Origin: Pelagerythrobacter marensis
Lineage (GTDB): Bacteria; Pseudomonadota; Alphaproteobacteria; Sphingomonadales; Sphingomonadaceae
Direction: 5' to 3'
DNA: 64,000 nucleotides
NCBI RefSeq assembly: GCF_001028625.1
Contig: NZ_CP011805.1
Coordinates: forward strand, 2,589,001 to 2,653,000
The notes under the pieces are model-generated. The model ran no database searches. It was not told the origin of the DNA and was given only the letters and a program-made list of their open reading frames with translations. The translations under genes and the position numbers were made by a program. Each line of letters opens with the position of its first letter. Position 1 is the stretch's first letter. Shown one piece after another: positions 56,062-64,000 of this stretch.

Positions 56062-58785
56062 TCAGAACTTTCCGCGTACCGTGATGCCGTAAGTCCGCGG
56101 CTCGGCCAGGAAAGCCGAATAAGTCTGCTGCGAAGCGATGAACGGCGTGTTGAACGCGACCTGGGTGTAGTTGGTGTCGAACAGGTTCTGCACCCAGCCT
56201 TCGATCGAGAAACGGTCCGCGATATTGGTCAGACCGATACGACCGTTCACGACCACGTAGCTGTCCTGTTCCTTGCCGTAGAGCAGGTCGGAGCCGGTGT
56301 TGTAATCGTCGGTCATGCGGGCGTTGAAGAACACCAGGCCGCGCATTCCGCTCGAACCGATTTCCGGGGTCCACGAAACCGACGAGGTGGCCACCCATTC
56401 GGGCGCGTTCGACATATTGTCGCCCGGCAGCAGACGCAGCGCCGGGTCCAGCGGAACGCCGGAGTCGGTGCCGATCAGATCGTCTTCGTAGCTGGTGTCC
56501 GAATAGGTCACGCCGACCGTGAAGCCGAGATCCGGGGTCGGGTTGAGCGTGGCTTCGAATTCCACACCCTGCGCGATCACGCCCGGCTGCACGTTCTCCG
56601 GTGCGCAAGCGCCCGTCGTCGCATCGCCGTCACGATCCGCTCCGCCAAGGTCGGTCGAACACGAATTGATGTTCTGGACCAGGTAGAACGAGCCGTTGAA
56701 GGTGTTGAGCTGGAAGTTGGAGAACTCCTGCCGGAAGGCGGCAACGCTGAAGCCGAAATCGCGGGTCGAATATTTCGCCCCGATTTCGAAGGCGTCGACC
56801 GTTTCCTCTTCGAACTGCAGCGCGCCGACATCGATGTTGGGCACATCGAGGAACAGCGGGTTGGACAGGGCCGAGCGGTCGAGGTTGAAACCGCCCGCCT
56901 TGTAGCCGCGCGAATAGGAACCGTAGAGGAGCAGGTCGGGCGTCGCCTTCCAGCTCAGCACCGCGGTGCCGGTGAACTCATCCTCGTCGCGGGTGTCGGA
57001 CAGCGTCACGCCGTCCAGCTCCGAAGTCGAGTTGCCCTGGCACGACAGCGAAATGATACCGCCGGCCAGCGGTGCCGCAGCGGTGCCCAGAAGCGGCGAA
57101 AGCATCGCGCGGTTGGTCGGGCAGATCGTGTTGTCGTTACCGAAGGCCGCATCGAAATCCTTGGTTTCGTTGGTGTAACGAAGGCCAAGGGTGAGATCGA
57201 CGGTGTCGGTGATGTGGAAGATATTGTGGGTGAAGAATGCGAAGTTCTCGCTCTTCTGGTTATAGAGATCTCCCGTACCACCGAGATCGTTGATCTGGGC
57301 CAGGTTGTCGAGACCGGCAAAGATCAGCGGCGTGGCCGGGCCGAATGCGCCCGCGCCTCCGTTGGCCGCCAGCAATGCCGCCCGGCCGCCAGCGCCGAGG
57401 CACCCGCTGCTGGAAGGATCGGCAAGGGCCGGGTTGATCGCATTGACCACGCGGCACGGCGCGAAGGCACCGTAATCCTCGCCGAACCGAAGGTTGTCGG
57501 TCACCCGCAGCTTCTCGTTGGCGTAGAAGCCGCCGACCAGCCAGTCGAGCCGGTCGTTGAAGGCGGAACCCTGAAGGCGCAGTTCCTGGGTGAAGGTCTT
57601 GAACCTGCGCCCGCCTGCATCGTCGCCCGGCGCGCGATAGAGAATATCGAGCTGGGTGTAATCGGTGTCCGACGCCTGCCAGTTCGAATATTCGCGATAG
57701 GCGGTGATGGAGGTCAGCTGGACATTACCCAGTTCCCAGTTGAGTTCGCCCGAAATGCCATAATCTTCGGTCTCGCCGGCATATGTGCGACCGGGCGTGA
57801 CGTAGATATCCCGTTCGAACGTGCCCTGCGTCAGTGCGCGCGGGTCCTGACCCAGGCCGAGCAGGATCGGTATGATCGGGTTGTCGGTGCTGGTCAGCGC
57901 CGGCCCGCCTTCGGGACGGGTGAACGAATCGAGCCCCGGGCTGACACGCGCGAGCGGGGCGAAATCGGGCTGCACGAATGTGGCCGCGCAGCAGGCTTCG
58001 TCCTTCTTGGAATAGTCGCCGACCAGGCGGAAGCTCAGCGTATCGCTCGGTTCGAACAGCAACTGCCCGCGAACGAGATAGCGGTCGCGGTTGTTGACGG
58101 TCGTGTCGTTGTTGATGTCGTTGTAGAAACCGTCACGCTTGAAATAGACGCCGTCGAGCCGCGCAGCGACCGTCTGGCCGATCGGGGCATTGATGCCGCC
58201 CTCGATCCGCATCGCGTCGTAATTGCCGTAGGTGAAGGCACCGTAGCCGGAAAATTCGAACTCGGGCGGCGCGGTGTAGATGCTGATCAGGCCAGCGGAA
58301 GCGTTACGGCCGCCCAGCGTGCCCTGCGGGCCGCGAAGGATTTCGATCCGGTCGATCGGGCCAAGCTCGCTGAGCGCGTTGCCCGAGCGCGAGCGATAGA
58401 CCCCGTCGACGAAGACCGCGACCGAGCTTTCGAGGCCGGGGTTGTCCCCGACCGTGCCGATCCCGCGAATACGGGCCGAACCGTTGGCTTCATTGCCGGT
58501 GGAGGACACGAGCAGCGAAGGCGCCACCTGGTTCAGCTCGCGAATATCGCTGGTGCCCGATTTTTCGAGCATTTCGCTCGAAACGGCCGACACGGCGACC
58601 GGCACATCGGCCAGCGACTGTTCGCGGCCCTGCGCGGTCACGACGATGATGGGGCCGCTCTGCGCCGCAGGCGCCTCGGCAGCGGATTCCGCCTGACCTT
58701 CGGTCTGCGCAAAAGCCGCCTGGGGCAGGAGCGCAAGGCTCGCTCCGGCGAGGGCAACTGCCCGGTATGATATCACTCTTTTCAT
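56062..58785 (-). CDS. TonB-dependent outer-membrane receptor
   Basis: 907 residues from the ATG at 58785 (GGAGGAG upstream). After a signal peptide (LPQAAFAQ) comes the plug domain: IIVVTAQGREQSLADVPVAVSAVSSEMLEKSGTSDIRELNQVAPSLLVSSTG, whose IVVTAQ region is the TonB box, and RIEILRGPQGTLGGRNASAGLI. The 22-strand barrel ends with EPRTYGITVRGKF. The substrate cannot be read from sequence; the absence of siderophore or vitamin genes and sphingomonad habits suggest aromatics or plant-derived compounds, as inference. Upstream is a palindromic operator candidate. Confidence 0.92.
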   Translation of the reverse strand: MKRVISYRAVALAGASLALLPQAAFAQTEGQAESAAEAPAAQSGPIIVVTAQGREQSLADVPVAVSAVSSEMLEKSGTSDIRELNQVAPSLLVSSTGNEANGSARIRGIGTVGDNPGLESSVAVFVDGVYRSRSGNALSELGPIDRIEILRGPQGTLGGRNASAGLISIYTAPPEFEFSGYGAFTYGNYDAMRIEGGINAPIGQTVAARLDGVYFKRDGFYNDINNDTTVNNRDRYLVRGQLLFEPSDTLSFRLVGDYSKKDEACCAATFVQPDFAPLARVSPGLDSFTRPEGGPALTSTDNPIIPILLGLGQDPRALTQGTFERDIYVTPGRTYAGETEDYGISGELNWELGNVQLTSITAYREYSNWQASDTDYTQLDILYRAPGDDAGGRRFKTFTQELRLQGSAFNDRLDWLVGGFYANEKLRVTDNLRFGEDYGAFAPCRVVNAINPALADPSSSGCLGAGGRAALLAANGGAGAFGPATPLIFAGLDNLAQINDLGGTGDLYNQKSENFAFFTHNIFHITDTVDLTLGLRYTNETKDFDAAFGNDNTICPTNRAMLSPLLGTAAAPLAGGIISLSCQGNSTSELDGVTLSDTRDEDEFTGTAVLSWKATPDLLLYGSYSRGYKAGGFNLDRSALSNPLFLDVPNIDVGALQFEEETVDAFEIGAKYSTRDFGFSVAAFRQEFSNFQLNTFNGSFYLVQNINSCSTDLGGADRDGDATTGACAPENVQPGVIAQGVEFEATLNPTPDLGFTVGVTYSDTSYEDDLIGTDSGVPLDPALRLLPGDNMSNAPEWVATSSVSWTPEIGSSGMRGLVFFNARMTDDYNTGSDLLYGKEQDSYVVVNGRIGLTNIADRFSIEGWVQNLFDTNYTQVAFNTPFIASQQTYSAFLAEPRTYGITVRGKF

Positions 58786-58809
58786 GTTTTTCTCCTCCAC
58801 CAAAACTTG

Positions 58810-58854
58810 ACGTATACGTAACCCGGCCTTTCTTGCTTGGGAAACATTGTTTCC
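58810..58854. promoter_or_regulatory. Two palindromes upstream of the TonB-dependent receptor
   Basis: GGAAACATTGTTTCC (58840-58854) is a perfect 7-1-7 palindrome, and ACGTATACGT (58810-58819) is a perfect 10-bp palindrome. They lie 24 and 54 bp before the receptor ATG in the gap between the receptor and glnD. The 15-mer is a likely operator for a dimeric repressor (LacI- or GntR-type); no regulator gene is adjacent. Confidence 0.5.
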
Positions 58855-58888
58855 ACCAGCGTCGTATTTTTGTCGATTAGTGTTGCAT

Positions 58889-61648
58889 TCAGGCGTCTTC
58901 GAGTTCGGCCTGGCGCTGATCGCTGGCCGCTTCGAGCAGGGCGGTTTCGATTCCCGCGACGCGCGGACCGGCGATGATTTTCTCTCCCAGAAGGTCGGTG
59001 ACGTAAAACGTATCGGCCGCGCGTTCGCCGTAAGCGGTGACATGCGCGGAATGCACAATCAGCTGGCATTCGAACAGCGCCCGCGCCAGCCGGTTGAGCA
59101 GGGCAGGGCGGTCGCGGGCGTTGACTTCGATCACGGTGAAGCGGTTCGATGCCTCATTGTCGACGATGACCCGCGGGCGCACATCGAACGCGCGGGCCCT
59201 GCTGCGCGGCAGGGGCCGTTTGGCGAGGCGCGGGACCAGCTCGATCCGGTTCGCCAGCGCGTCGTCGATCGCCGTTTCGATCCGTTCAAGCTGATCCCGT
59301 TCGTGGAACGGTTGCCCCAGCGGATCCTGCACCAGGAAATTATCGACCGCCCAGCCGGAACGGGTCGTATGAATGCGCGCGTCGATGATATTCGCCCCCG
59401 CCAGGTGAATGCCCCCCGCGATGCGGTAGAACAGCCCCGGATGATCGGCGGCAATGACGCTGACCAGCGTTGCCCCGCGCGAAGGATAGACTTCGCAATG
59501 GATCGACAGGTCGTGATCCAGCCGCCGCGCCGCAGCGAACTGCCGCAGGTTGAGCGCGGCAATGTCTTCGGGTTCCGCGATCCAGTAGGCATCGCCGAAT
59601 TCGTCCGCGTGGCGTTCGACCAGCGCAGCATCGTCGCCCAGCATTTCCCGCGTTGCGTCTTTCCTGGCTGCGACCCGTTCCCTGCGCCCCCGGTGCATGT
59701 GGCCCAGCCGCAGCCGCTCGTGCGCGACATCGTACAGTTCGCCCAGAAGCTGCCGCTTCCAGCTGTTCCAGGTGCCGGGGCCGACCGCGCGGATGTCCAC
59801 CGCGGTCAGGATCAGCAGATGGCGCAGGCGTTCGACGCTCTGCACCTCGCCCACGAAATCCTCCACCGTCTTGGGGTCGGTCAGGTCGCGCTTGAATGCG
59901 GTCGCGCTCATCAGCAGGTGATAGCGCACCAGCCAGGCGACCAGATCGGTTTCGTTCTCGCCCAGCCCGAAGCGGGGGCACAGCTCTTCCGCAACTTCGG
60001 CGCCCAGCACCGAATGGTCGCCGCCGCGCCCCTTGGCAATGTCGTGCAGCAGCACCGCGACATAGGCCGCCCGGCGCGAGGTGATCTTGTGGATCAGGCG
60101 GGTCGAACGCGGGTGATCTTCCGCCAGTTCGCCCTTCTCGATCCGGTTGAGCAGGCCGATCGCGCGAATGGTATGCTCGTCCACCGTATAGTGGTGGTAC
60201 ATGTCGAACTGCATCTGCGCGTTGACTTTGCCGAAATCGGGCACGAAGCGGCCGAAGACGCCCGCCTCGTTCATCCAGCGTAGGACGGTTTCGGGATCGT
60301 TGCGCCCGGCCAGCAGATCAAGGAACAGGGCATTGGCGCGCGGATCGTTGCGCACTTTCGCGGTGATGAGGCGCGAATCGCGGTCGGCCTGGCGCATCGT
60401 CGCCGGCTCGATCTCCAGCCCTTCCGCCTCCGCCACGCGGAAAATCTCGATCAGGCGCACCGGGTCCTTGCGGAACCAGTCGTCCGCCGGTGCGCCGATC
60501 CGGCCGCCGAAGACGCGGTAACCCTTCACGCTGCGCGCGCGGGCGCGGAAACCGGCGAGCAGCCCCTGGCGCGCGCGCTTCTGCGCGAACTGTTCGTCGA
60601 TATGGGCCAGGAACACCCCGGTCAGGCTGCCGACCCGCTTCGCCTGGAGGAAATAGAACTGCATGAAGCGTTCGACTTCGCTCTTGCCCGGACGGTCGGT
60701 GAAATTCATCCGTTCGGCGACCTGGCGCTGCAGGTCGAAGGTCAGCCGGTCTTCCGCTCGCCCGGTGATCTGGTGCAGGTGGCAGCGGACCGCCAGCATG
60801 AACCCTTCGGCCCGGCGGAAGCTGCGGTATTCCTGTTCCGTCAGAAGGTCGATATCGACCAGTTCGGCGGCGCTGCGGACCTTGTGGATGTATTTGCCGA
60901 TCCAGTAGAGCGTCTGCAGGTCGCGCAGCCCGCCCTTGCCATCTTTCACATTGGGTTCGACGACATAGCGGCTATCGCCCATCCGCTTGTGCCGCGCGTT
61001 GCGTTCGGCCAGCTTTTCGGCGACGAACTGGCGCTCGGTTCCGGTGACCACATCGGCCCAGAAGCGGCGGCGCGCTTCCTCGTACAGCGCCTCGTCACCC
61101 CAGACATAACGCCCTTCGAGCAGGGCGGTGCGAATGGTCACGTCGCCCTTCGCCATGCGGACCATATCGTCGGGTGTGCGGCTGGAATGGCCGACCTTGA
61201 GGCCCAGATCCCACAAGTAATAGAGCATCGCCTCTATCACCTGTTCGCACCATGGGGCGCGGCGGGTCGGGGTCAGAAACGCGATGTCGACGTCGGACTG
61301 GGGCGCCATTTCCGCTCGGCCGTAACCACCGACGGCCAGGATCGCGAGCCGTTCGCCCTGCGAACGATTGGCGGCCGGATAATCGCAGGCGACCACATGA
61401 TCGTGGATCAGGCGGACCAGCTGATCGACCAGAAACGCGTGGCCGGCGACGCATTCGTGCCCGGCGTGGGGCTTGTCCGCCAGCCGCCGACGCAATTCGT
61501 CGCGTCCGGCGTCGAGCGCGTCGCGCAGTGTTTCCACCACCGCGCCGCGCGCATCGGCACCGCCCTTCGCCGCAATTCCGTCCAGCGTTTCGGCCAGGGC
61601 CCGGCGGTCGATAATGGCGCGCTGCCTGGGGATGCGGACCTGGTTCAA
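58889..61648 (-). CDS. glnD: [Protein-PII] uridylyltransferase/uridylyl-removing enzyme GlnD
   Basis: 919 residues, full length. The nucleotidyltransferase region has ILAVGGYGRAEMAPQSDVDIAFL (Gly107 onward; Asp119 and Asp121), GGLRDLQTLYWIGK is the family linker, an HD domain (HHYTVDEHTIRAIGLLN, LLHDIAKGRGGDHS, about 480-640) removes UMP, and two C-terminal ACT domains (SVIAADHPGLFYRIAGGIHLAGANI and VIEVNARDRPALLNRLARALFEC) sense glutamine. It sets the uridylylation state of PII proteins and so nitrogen assimilation. It overlaps the acyl-CoA synthetase gene by 4 bp. Confidence 0.97.
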   Translation of the reverse strand: MNQVRIPRQRAIIDRRALAETLDGIAAKGGADARGAVVETLRDALDAGRDELRRRLADKPHAGHECVAGHAFLVDQLVRLIHDHVVACDYPAANRSQGERLAILAVGGYGRAEMAPQSDVDIAFLTPTRRAPWCEQVIEAMLYYLWDLGLKVGHSSRTPDDMVRMAKGDVTIRTALLEGRYVWGDEALYEEARRRFWADVVTGTERQFVAEKLAERNARHKRMGDSRYVVEPNVKDGKGGLRDLQTLYWIGKYIHKVRSAAELVDIDLLTEQEYRSFRRAEGFMLAVRCHLHQITGRAEDRLTFDLQRQVAERMNFTDRPGKSEVERFMQFYFLQAKRVGSLTGVFLAHIDEQFAQKRARQGLLAGFRARARSVKGYRVFGGRIGAPADDWFRKDPVRLIEIFRVAEAEGLEIEPATMRQADRDSRLITAKVRNDPRANALFLDLLAGRNDPETVLRWMNEAGVFGRFVPDFGKVNAQMQFDMYHHYTVDEHTIRAIGLLNRIEKGELAEDHPRSTRLIHKITSRRAAYVAVLLHDIAKGRGGDHSVLGAEVAEELCPRFGLGENETDLVAWLVRYHLLMSATAFKRDLTDPKTVEDFVGEVQSVERLRHLLILTAVDIRAVGPGTWNSWKRQLLGELYDVAHERLRLGHMHRGRRERVAARKDATREMLGDDAALVERHADEFGDAYWIAEPEDIAALNLRQFAAARRLDHDLSIHCEVYPSRGATLVSVIAADHPGLFYRIAGGIHLAGANIIDARIHTTRSGWAVDNFLVQDPLGQPFHERDQLERIETAIDDALANRIELVPRLAKRPLPRSRARAFDVRPRVIVDNEASNRFTVIEVNARDRPALLNRLARALFECQLIVHSAHVTAYGERAADTFYVTDLLGEKIIAGPRVAGIETALLEAASDQRQAELEDA

Positions 61649-63342
61649 GCCCCGATCAGCTCCTCGCCGAAACGGTCGCGAACCGCGCGCTTGTCGATCT
61701 TCTGCGTGCCCAGGCGAGGCAGGGGTTCATCGGACTGGCGAATGCTCTGCGGAATTTTGAACGGCGCCAGCCGCCCGGCGAGAAATTCGAGCAACTCGTC
61801 TGGCGACAGCGAATGGCCTTCCTTGCAATAATAGACAGCCGCCGGGATTTCGCCGAAGCGATCGTCGGGCAGGCCAAAGACCGAGCATTCGGCAACCGCA
61901 TCGTGCGCATAGATGGCCTGTTCCACGTCGATGCACGAGATATTCTCGCCGCCCCGGATGATGATATCCTTCTTGCGGTCGACGATGAACAGATACTCGT
62001 CCTCGTCCAGATATCCCAGGTCGCCGGTGCGAAAATAGCCGTTGTCGAAAAACGCGGCGTCGGTGGCCTCGTCGTTCTTCCAGTACCCGCAGAAATTGGC
62101 GACCGAACGGATGCAGACTTCGCCCACTGCGCCCTGCGGCAGGGTGTTTCCGTCATCGTCGAGGATGGCGAGGTCGACCAGCGGCTTGCTTGCGCGGCCG
62201 GTCGATCCCGGCTTGGCCATATAGTTTTCGTTGAAGTTGCCGCAGCCCACGCCGTTGGTTTCGGTCAGGCCATAGCCCAGCAGCGGGAAGCCGCCGGGGA
62301 AGGCCTTCTTGATCTTGGTCACGTGGTCGACCGGGCGCGGCGCGCCCCCGGCGGCGAAGCTCTTGCAGGCGCTGAGATCGAACGAATCGCGTTCCGGGTG
62401 GGTCGCGATTTCGTAGCTCATCAGCGGCACGCCGACGAAGTAGGAGACTTTCTCCGCCTCCATCAGCTGCATCGCCTCGCGCGCGTCCCACTTGGGCATG
62501 AGCACGAGCTTGCGCGCGATGGCGTAGCTTTGCAGATAGAGCGGCACTTCGCCGGTAACGTGGAACAGCGGCACCGCAATCAGCGCACAGGCCTGCCCTT
62601 CGGGTGGATCGCCGCGCTGAGTCAGAAGCTGCGCGGCCATCGCGCTTTGCGAAACGTAGCTCATCGTGCCCTGGACTACGCCGCGATGATCGGACCAGGC
62701 GCCCTTGGCATCGCCGGTCGAGCCGGAGGTGAACAGGATCGTCGCAAGATCGTCCGGCCCCAGTTCGCCCAGCATCCGCATGGCGGTGTCGCCTTCGCCC
62801 CAGATCGGAGCGAGCCCGTCGGACGGTGGCAGGTCGTGCGCGATCTCCACGATCCGGGCGCCGTGGTCGGTGCCTTCCAGCCGCTCCGTCCGCTGGCTGT
62901 CGGCAAGGACGATCGAACATTCGGACAGGCGAATGCCGTGCGCCAGCTCCTCGCCGGTCCAGAACCCGTTGAGCAGTGTGGCGCAGCCGCCGCCCATGAT
63001 CACGCCCATATAGGCGATGATCCAGTTGGCCGAATTGCGCGCGGCAATGCCGACCCGGTCGCCCTTGGCCATCCCCTGCTTCTGCACCAGCCCGGCAGCG
63101 ACGTGGCTTGCCGCGACCCAGCATTCGCCGAAGGTCAGGCGCACATCGCCGTCGACCAGGAAGACGAGATCCTTATGCTCGTTGCAAAAATGCGCGAAAT
63201 AGTGCGCCAGGCTGGGCGGCGCACCCTTGAATGCCGGCAGGGACTGCCCCCGACGTTCCACTGATTCGGTCTCGAACGGCATCCCCGGACCGGTCAGGGC
63301 CGCGATGATCCGTTCAAGATCGTTGTCCAGTTCAGTCGGCAT
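61645..63342 (-). CDS. AMP-dependent acyl-CoA synthetase/ligase
   Basis: 565 residues of the ANL superfamily: ILFTSGSTGDAKGAWSDHRG (P-loop-like motif), LGYGLTETNGVGC, YFRTGDLGYLDEDEYLFIVDRKKDIIIRGGENISCIDVE (with the conserved Asp and hinge), and PQSIRQSDEPLPRLGTQKIDKRAVRD with the acyl-transfer Lys. It activates a carboxylate as acyl-CoA; the substrate cannot be assigned. It ends inside the glnD start (ATGA), an unusual pairing that links it to glnD transcription. Confidence 0.92.
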   Translation of the reverse strand: MPTELDNDLERIIAALTGPGMPFETESVERRGQSLPAFKGAPPSLAHYFAHFCNEHKDLVFLVDGDVRLTFGECWVAASHVAAGLVQKQGMAKGDRVGIAARNSANWIIAYMGVIMGGGCATLLNGFWTGEELAHGIRLSECSIVLADSQRTERLEGTDHGARIVEIAHDLPPSDGLAPIWGEGDTAMRMLGELGPDDLATILFTSGSTGDAKGAWSDHRGVVQGTMSYVSQSAMAAQLLTQRGDPPEGQACALIAVPLFHVTGEVPLYLQSYAIARKLVLMPKWDAREAMQLMEAEKVSYFVGVPLMSYEIATHPERDSFDLSACKSFAAGGAPRPVDHVTKIKKAFPGGFPLLGYGLTETNGVGCGNFNENYMAKPGSTGRASKPLVDLAILDDDGNTLPQGAVGEVCIRSVANFCGYWKNDEATDAAFFDNGYFRTGDLGYLDEDEYLFIVDRKKDIIIRGGENISCIDVEQAIYAHDAVAECSVFGLPDDRFGEIPAAVYYCKEGHSLSPDELLEFLAGRLAPFKIPQSIRQSDEPLPRLGTQKIDKRAVRDRFGEELIGA

Positions 63343-63505
63343 TCGTTCGCTCTCCTCTCTCCATTCCCCTACGTCACGGTGCGATCAAATCGTACCCGAC
63401 GCTCGAACGCAGGGTTTCGCCCCGTCGCTCTCTATGCCAAAAGCCGCGCGAAATTCCCGCGTGCCGGGCAAGGTCTTCGACCTGATTTGATAAGGGGTTC
63501 GCCTG

Positions 63506-64000
63506 TTGCTGTCACTACTTGCCGCCGCTGCAGCGGATACCGCGGGACCGATTCAGTGGGCTGAGCTGGGGCTGACGCCGGGTATCGACCTGGGGTTCTT
63601 CACCCTGCGCTGGTACTCGCTCGCCTATCTCGCCGGGATCATACTGGGGTACTGGCACCTGTCGCGAATGATCAAGGCACCCGGTGCGCCGATGGCGCAG
63701 CGCCATGCGGACGATCTGTTCTTCTATTGCACGCTGGGCATCATCATCGGCGGGCGGCTGGGCTATGCCACGTTCTACGAGCCTTCGCTGTGGACCAGCC
63801 TCAAGCTGTTCCAGCTCTGGACCGGGGGGATGAGCTTCCACGGCGGGCTGGCCGGGGTGCTGGTCGCGATCGGCTTCGTATCCTGGCGCGGCGGGCTGCC
63901 GTTCATGCGGGTGGCCGATTACATCGCGGTCAACGTCCCCTTCGGCATGATGTTCGGACGCCTCGCCAACTTCGTCAACGGCGAGCTGTGGGGCCGTCCC
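63506..64000 (+). CDS. lgt: Prolipoprotein diacylglyceryl transferase (C-terminus beyond the window)
   Basis: 165 codons of an integral membrane protein, cut by the right edge. It starts at a TTG at 63506 with AAGGGG eight bases upstream. Family motifs are WYSLAYLAGI, IIGGRLGYATFYEP, MSFHGGLAGVL with the catalytic His region, and MFGRLANFVNGELWGR, the Lgt signature. It transfers diacylglyceryl to the lipobox Cys of prolipoproteins, such as the several predicted lipoproteins in this window. Family length is about 280, so some 115 residues are missing. Confidence 0.96.
   Translation, partial: MLSLLAAAAADTAGPIQWAELGLTPGIDLGFFTLRWYSLAYLAGIILGYWHLSRMIKAPGAPMAQRHADDLFFYCTLGIIIGGRLGYATFYEPSLWTSLKLFQLWTGGMSFHGGLAGVLVAIGFVSWRGGLPFMRVADYIAVNVPFGMMFGRLANFVNGELWGRP

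Overview
The window is 64 kb of high-GC DNA, almost wall-to-wall coding, from an alphaproteobacterium. The protein set points to Sphingomonadales, most likely Erythrobacteraceae: a large TonB-dependent receptor, an EF-hand envelope protein beside a two-component system, a PabB-PabC fusion, a short FtsK, and Sphingomonadales-type palindromic intergenic repeats. It looks chromosomal. No integrase, transposase, phage gene, CRISPR array or rRNA is visible. There is one tRNA, Gly(GCC).

Layout. 1-4.8 kb: a bifunctional flavoprotein (FAD monooxygenase fused to an Old Yellow Enzyme, cut by the left edge) is divergent from a class I/II aminotransferase and a secreted DUF885 protein. A 28-bp near-perfect palindrome lies in the divergent promoter region. 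5.0-9.7 kb: a tightly packed four-gene operon encodes a threonine-3-dehydrogenase-like enzyme, a FemAB/BioF2-type GNAT protein, a COMT-type O-methyltransferase and a His-flavinylated FAD oxidase. It ends just before tRNA-Gly. This is the most interesting locus; the enzyme order fits a pyrazinone/methoxypyrazine pathway starting from threonine. 10-15.2 kb: housekeeping (CnoX-like thioredoxin, LON-domain protein, MarC, lipoprotein, FolD, YggT, ArgB). 15.4-19.9 kb: an acidic secreted protein, a fatty-acyl/CoA catabolic operon (acyl-CoA dehydrogenase, thiolase, MaoC hydratase) and two tiny lipoproteins. 20-24.4 kb: RecQ, an SPFH protein with an Arc-like partner behind an AT-rich palindrome, a secreted beta-helix protein and a DksA-type zinc finger.

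24.4-30.5 kb (minus strand): RibA, exonuclease III, a structured region ending in a strong terminator, LolA, L33, ArfB, an RluA-type pseudouridine synthase and fused PabBC. 30.6-44 kb: HerA-like ATPase, HK/RR/EF-hand cluster, cupin and VOC proteins, two peptidases, thioesterase, diguanylate cyclase and alanine dehydrogenase. 43.6-46.2 kb: a phosphate-selective porin and PstS, each with PhoB-box-like sequence, forming a small Pho regulon. 46.3-50.2 kb: Ku, MgtC-like protein and LigD, overlapping end to end (NHEJ). 50.2-64 kb: DUF2157/GDYXXLXY membrane pair, an array of palindromic repeat doublets, FtsK, TenI-like protein, YggS/PLPBP, TonB-dependent receptor, GlnD, acyl-CoA synthetase and the start of Lgt, cut by the right edge.

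All functions are assigned by reading motifs and recalling families; no database search was run.
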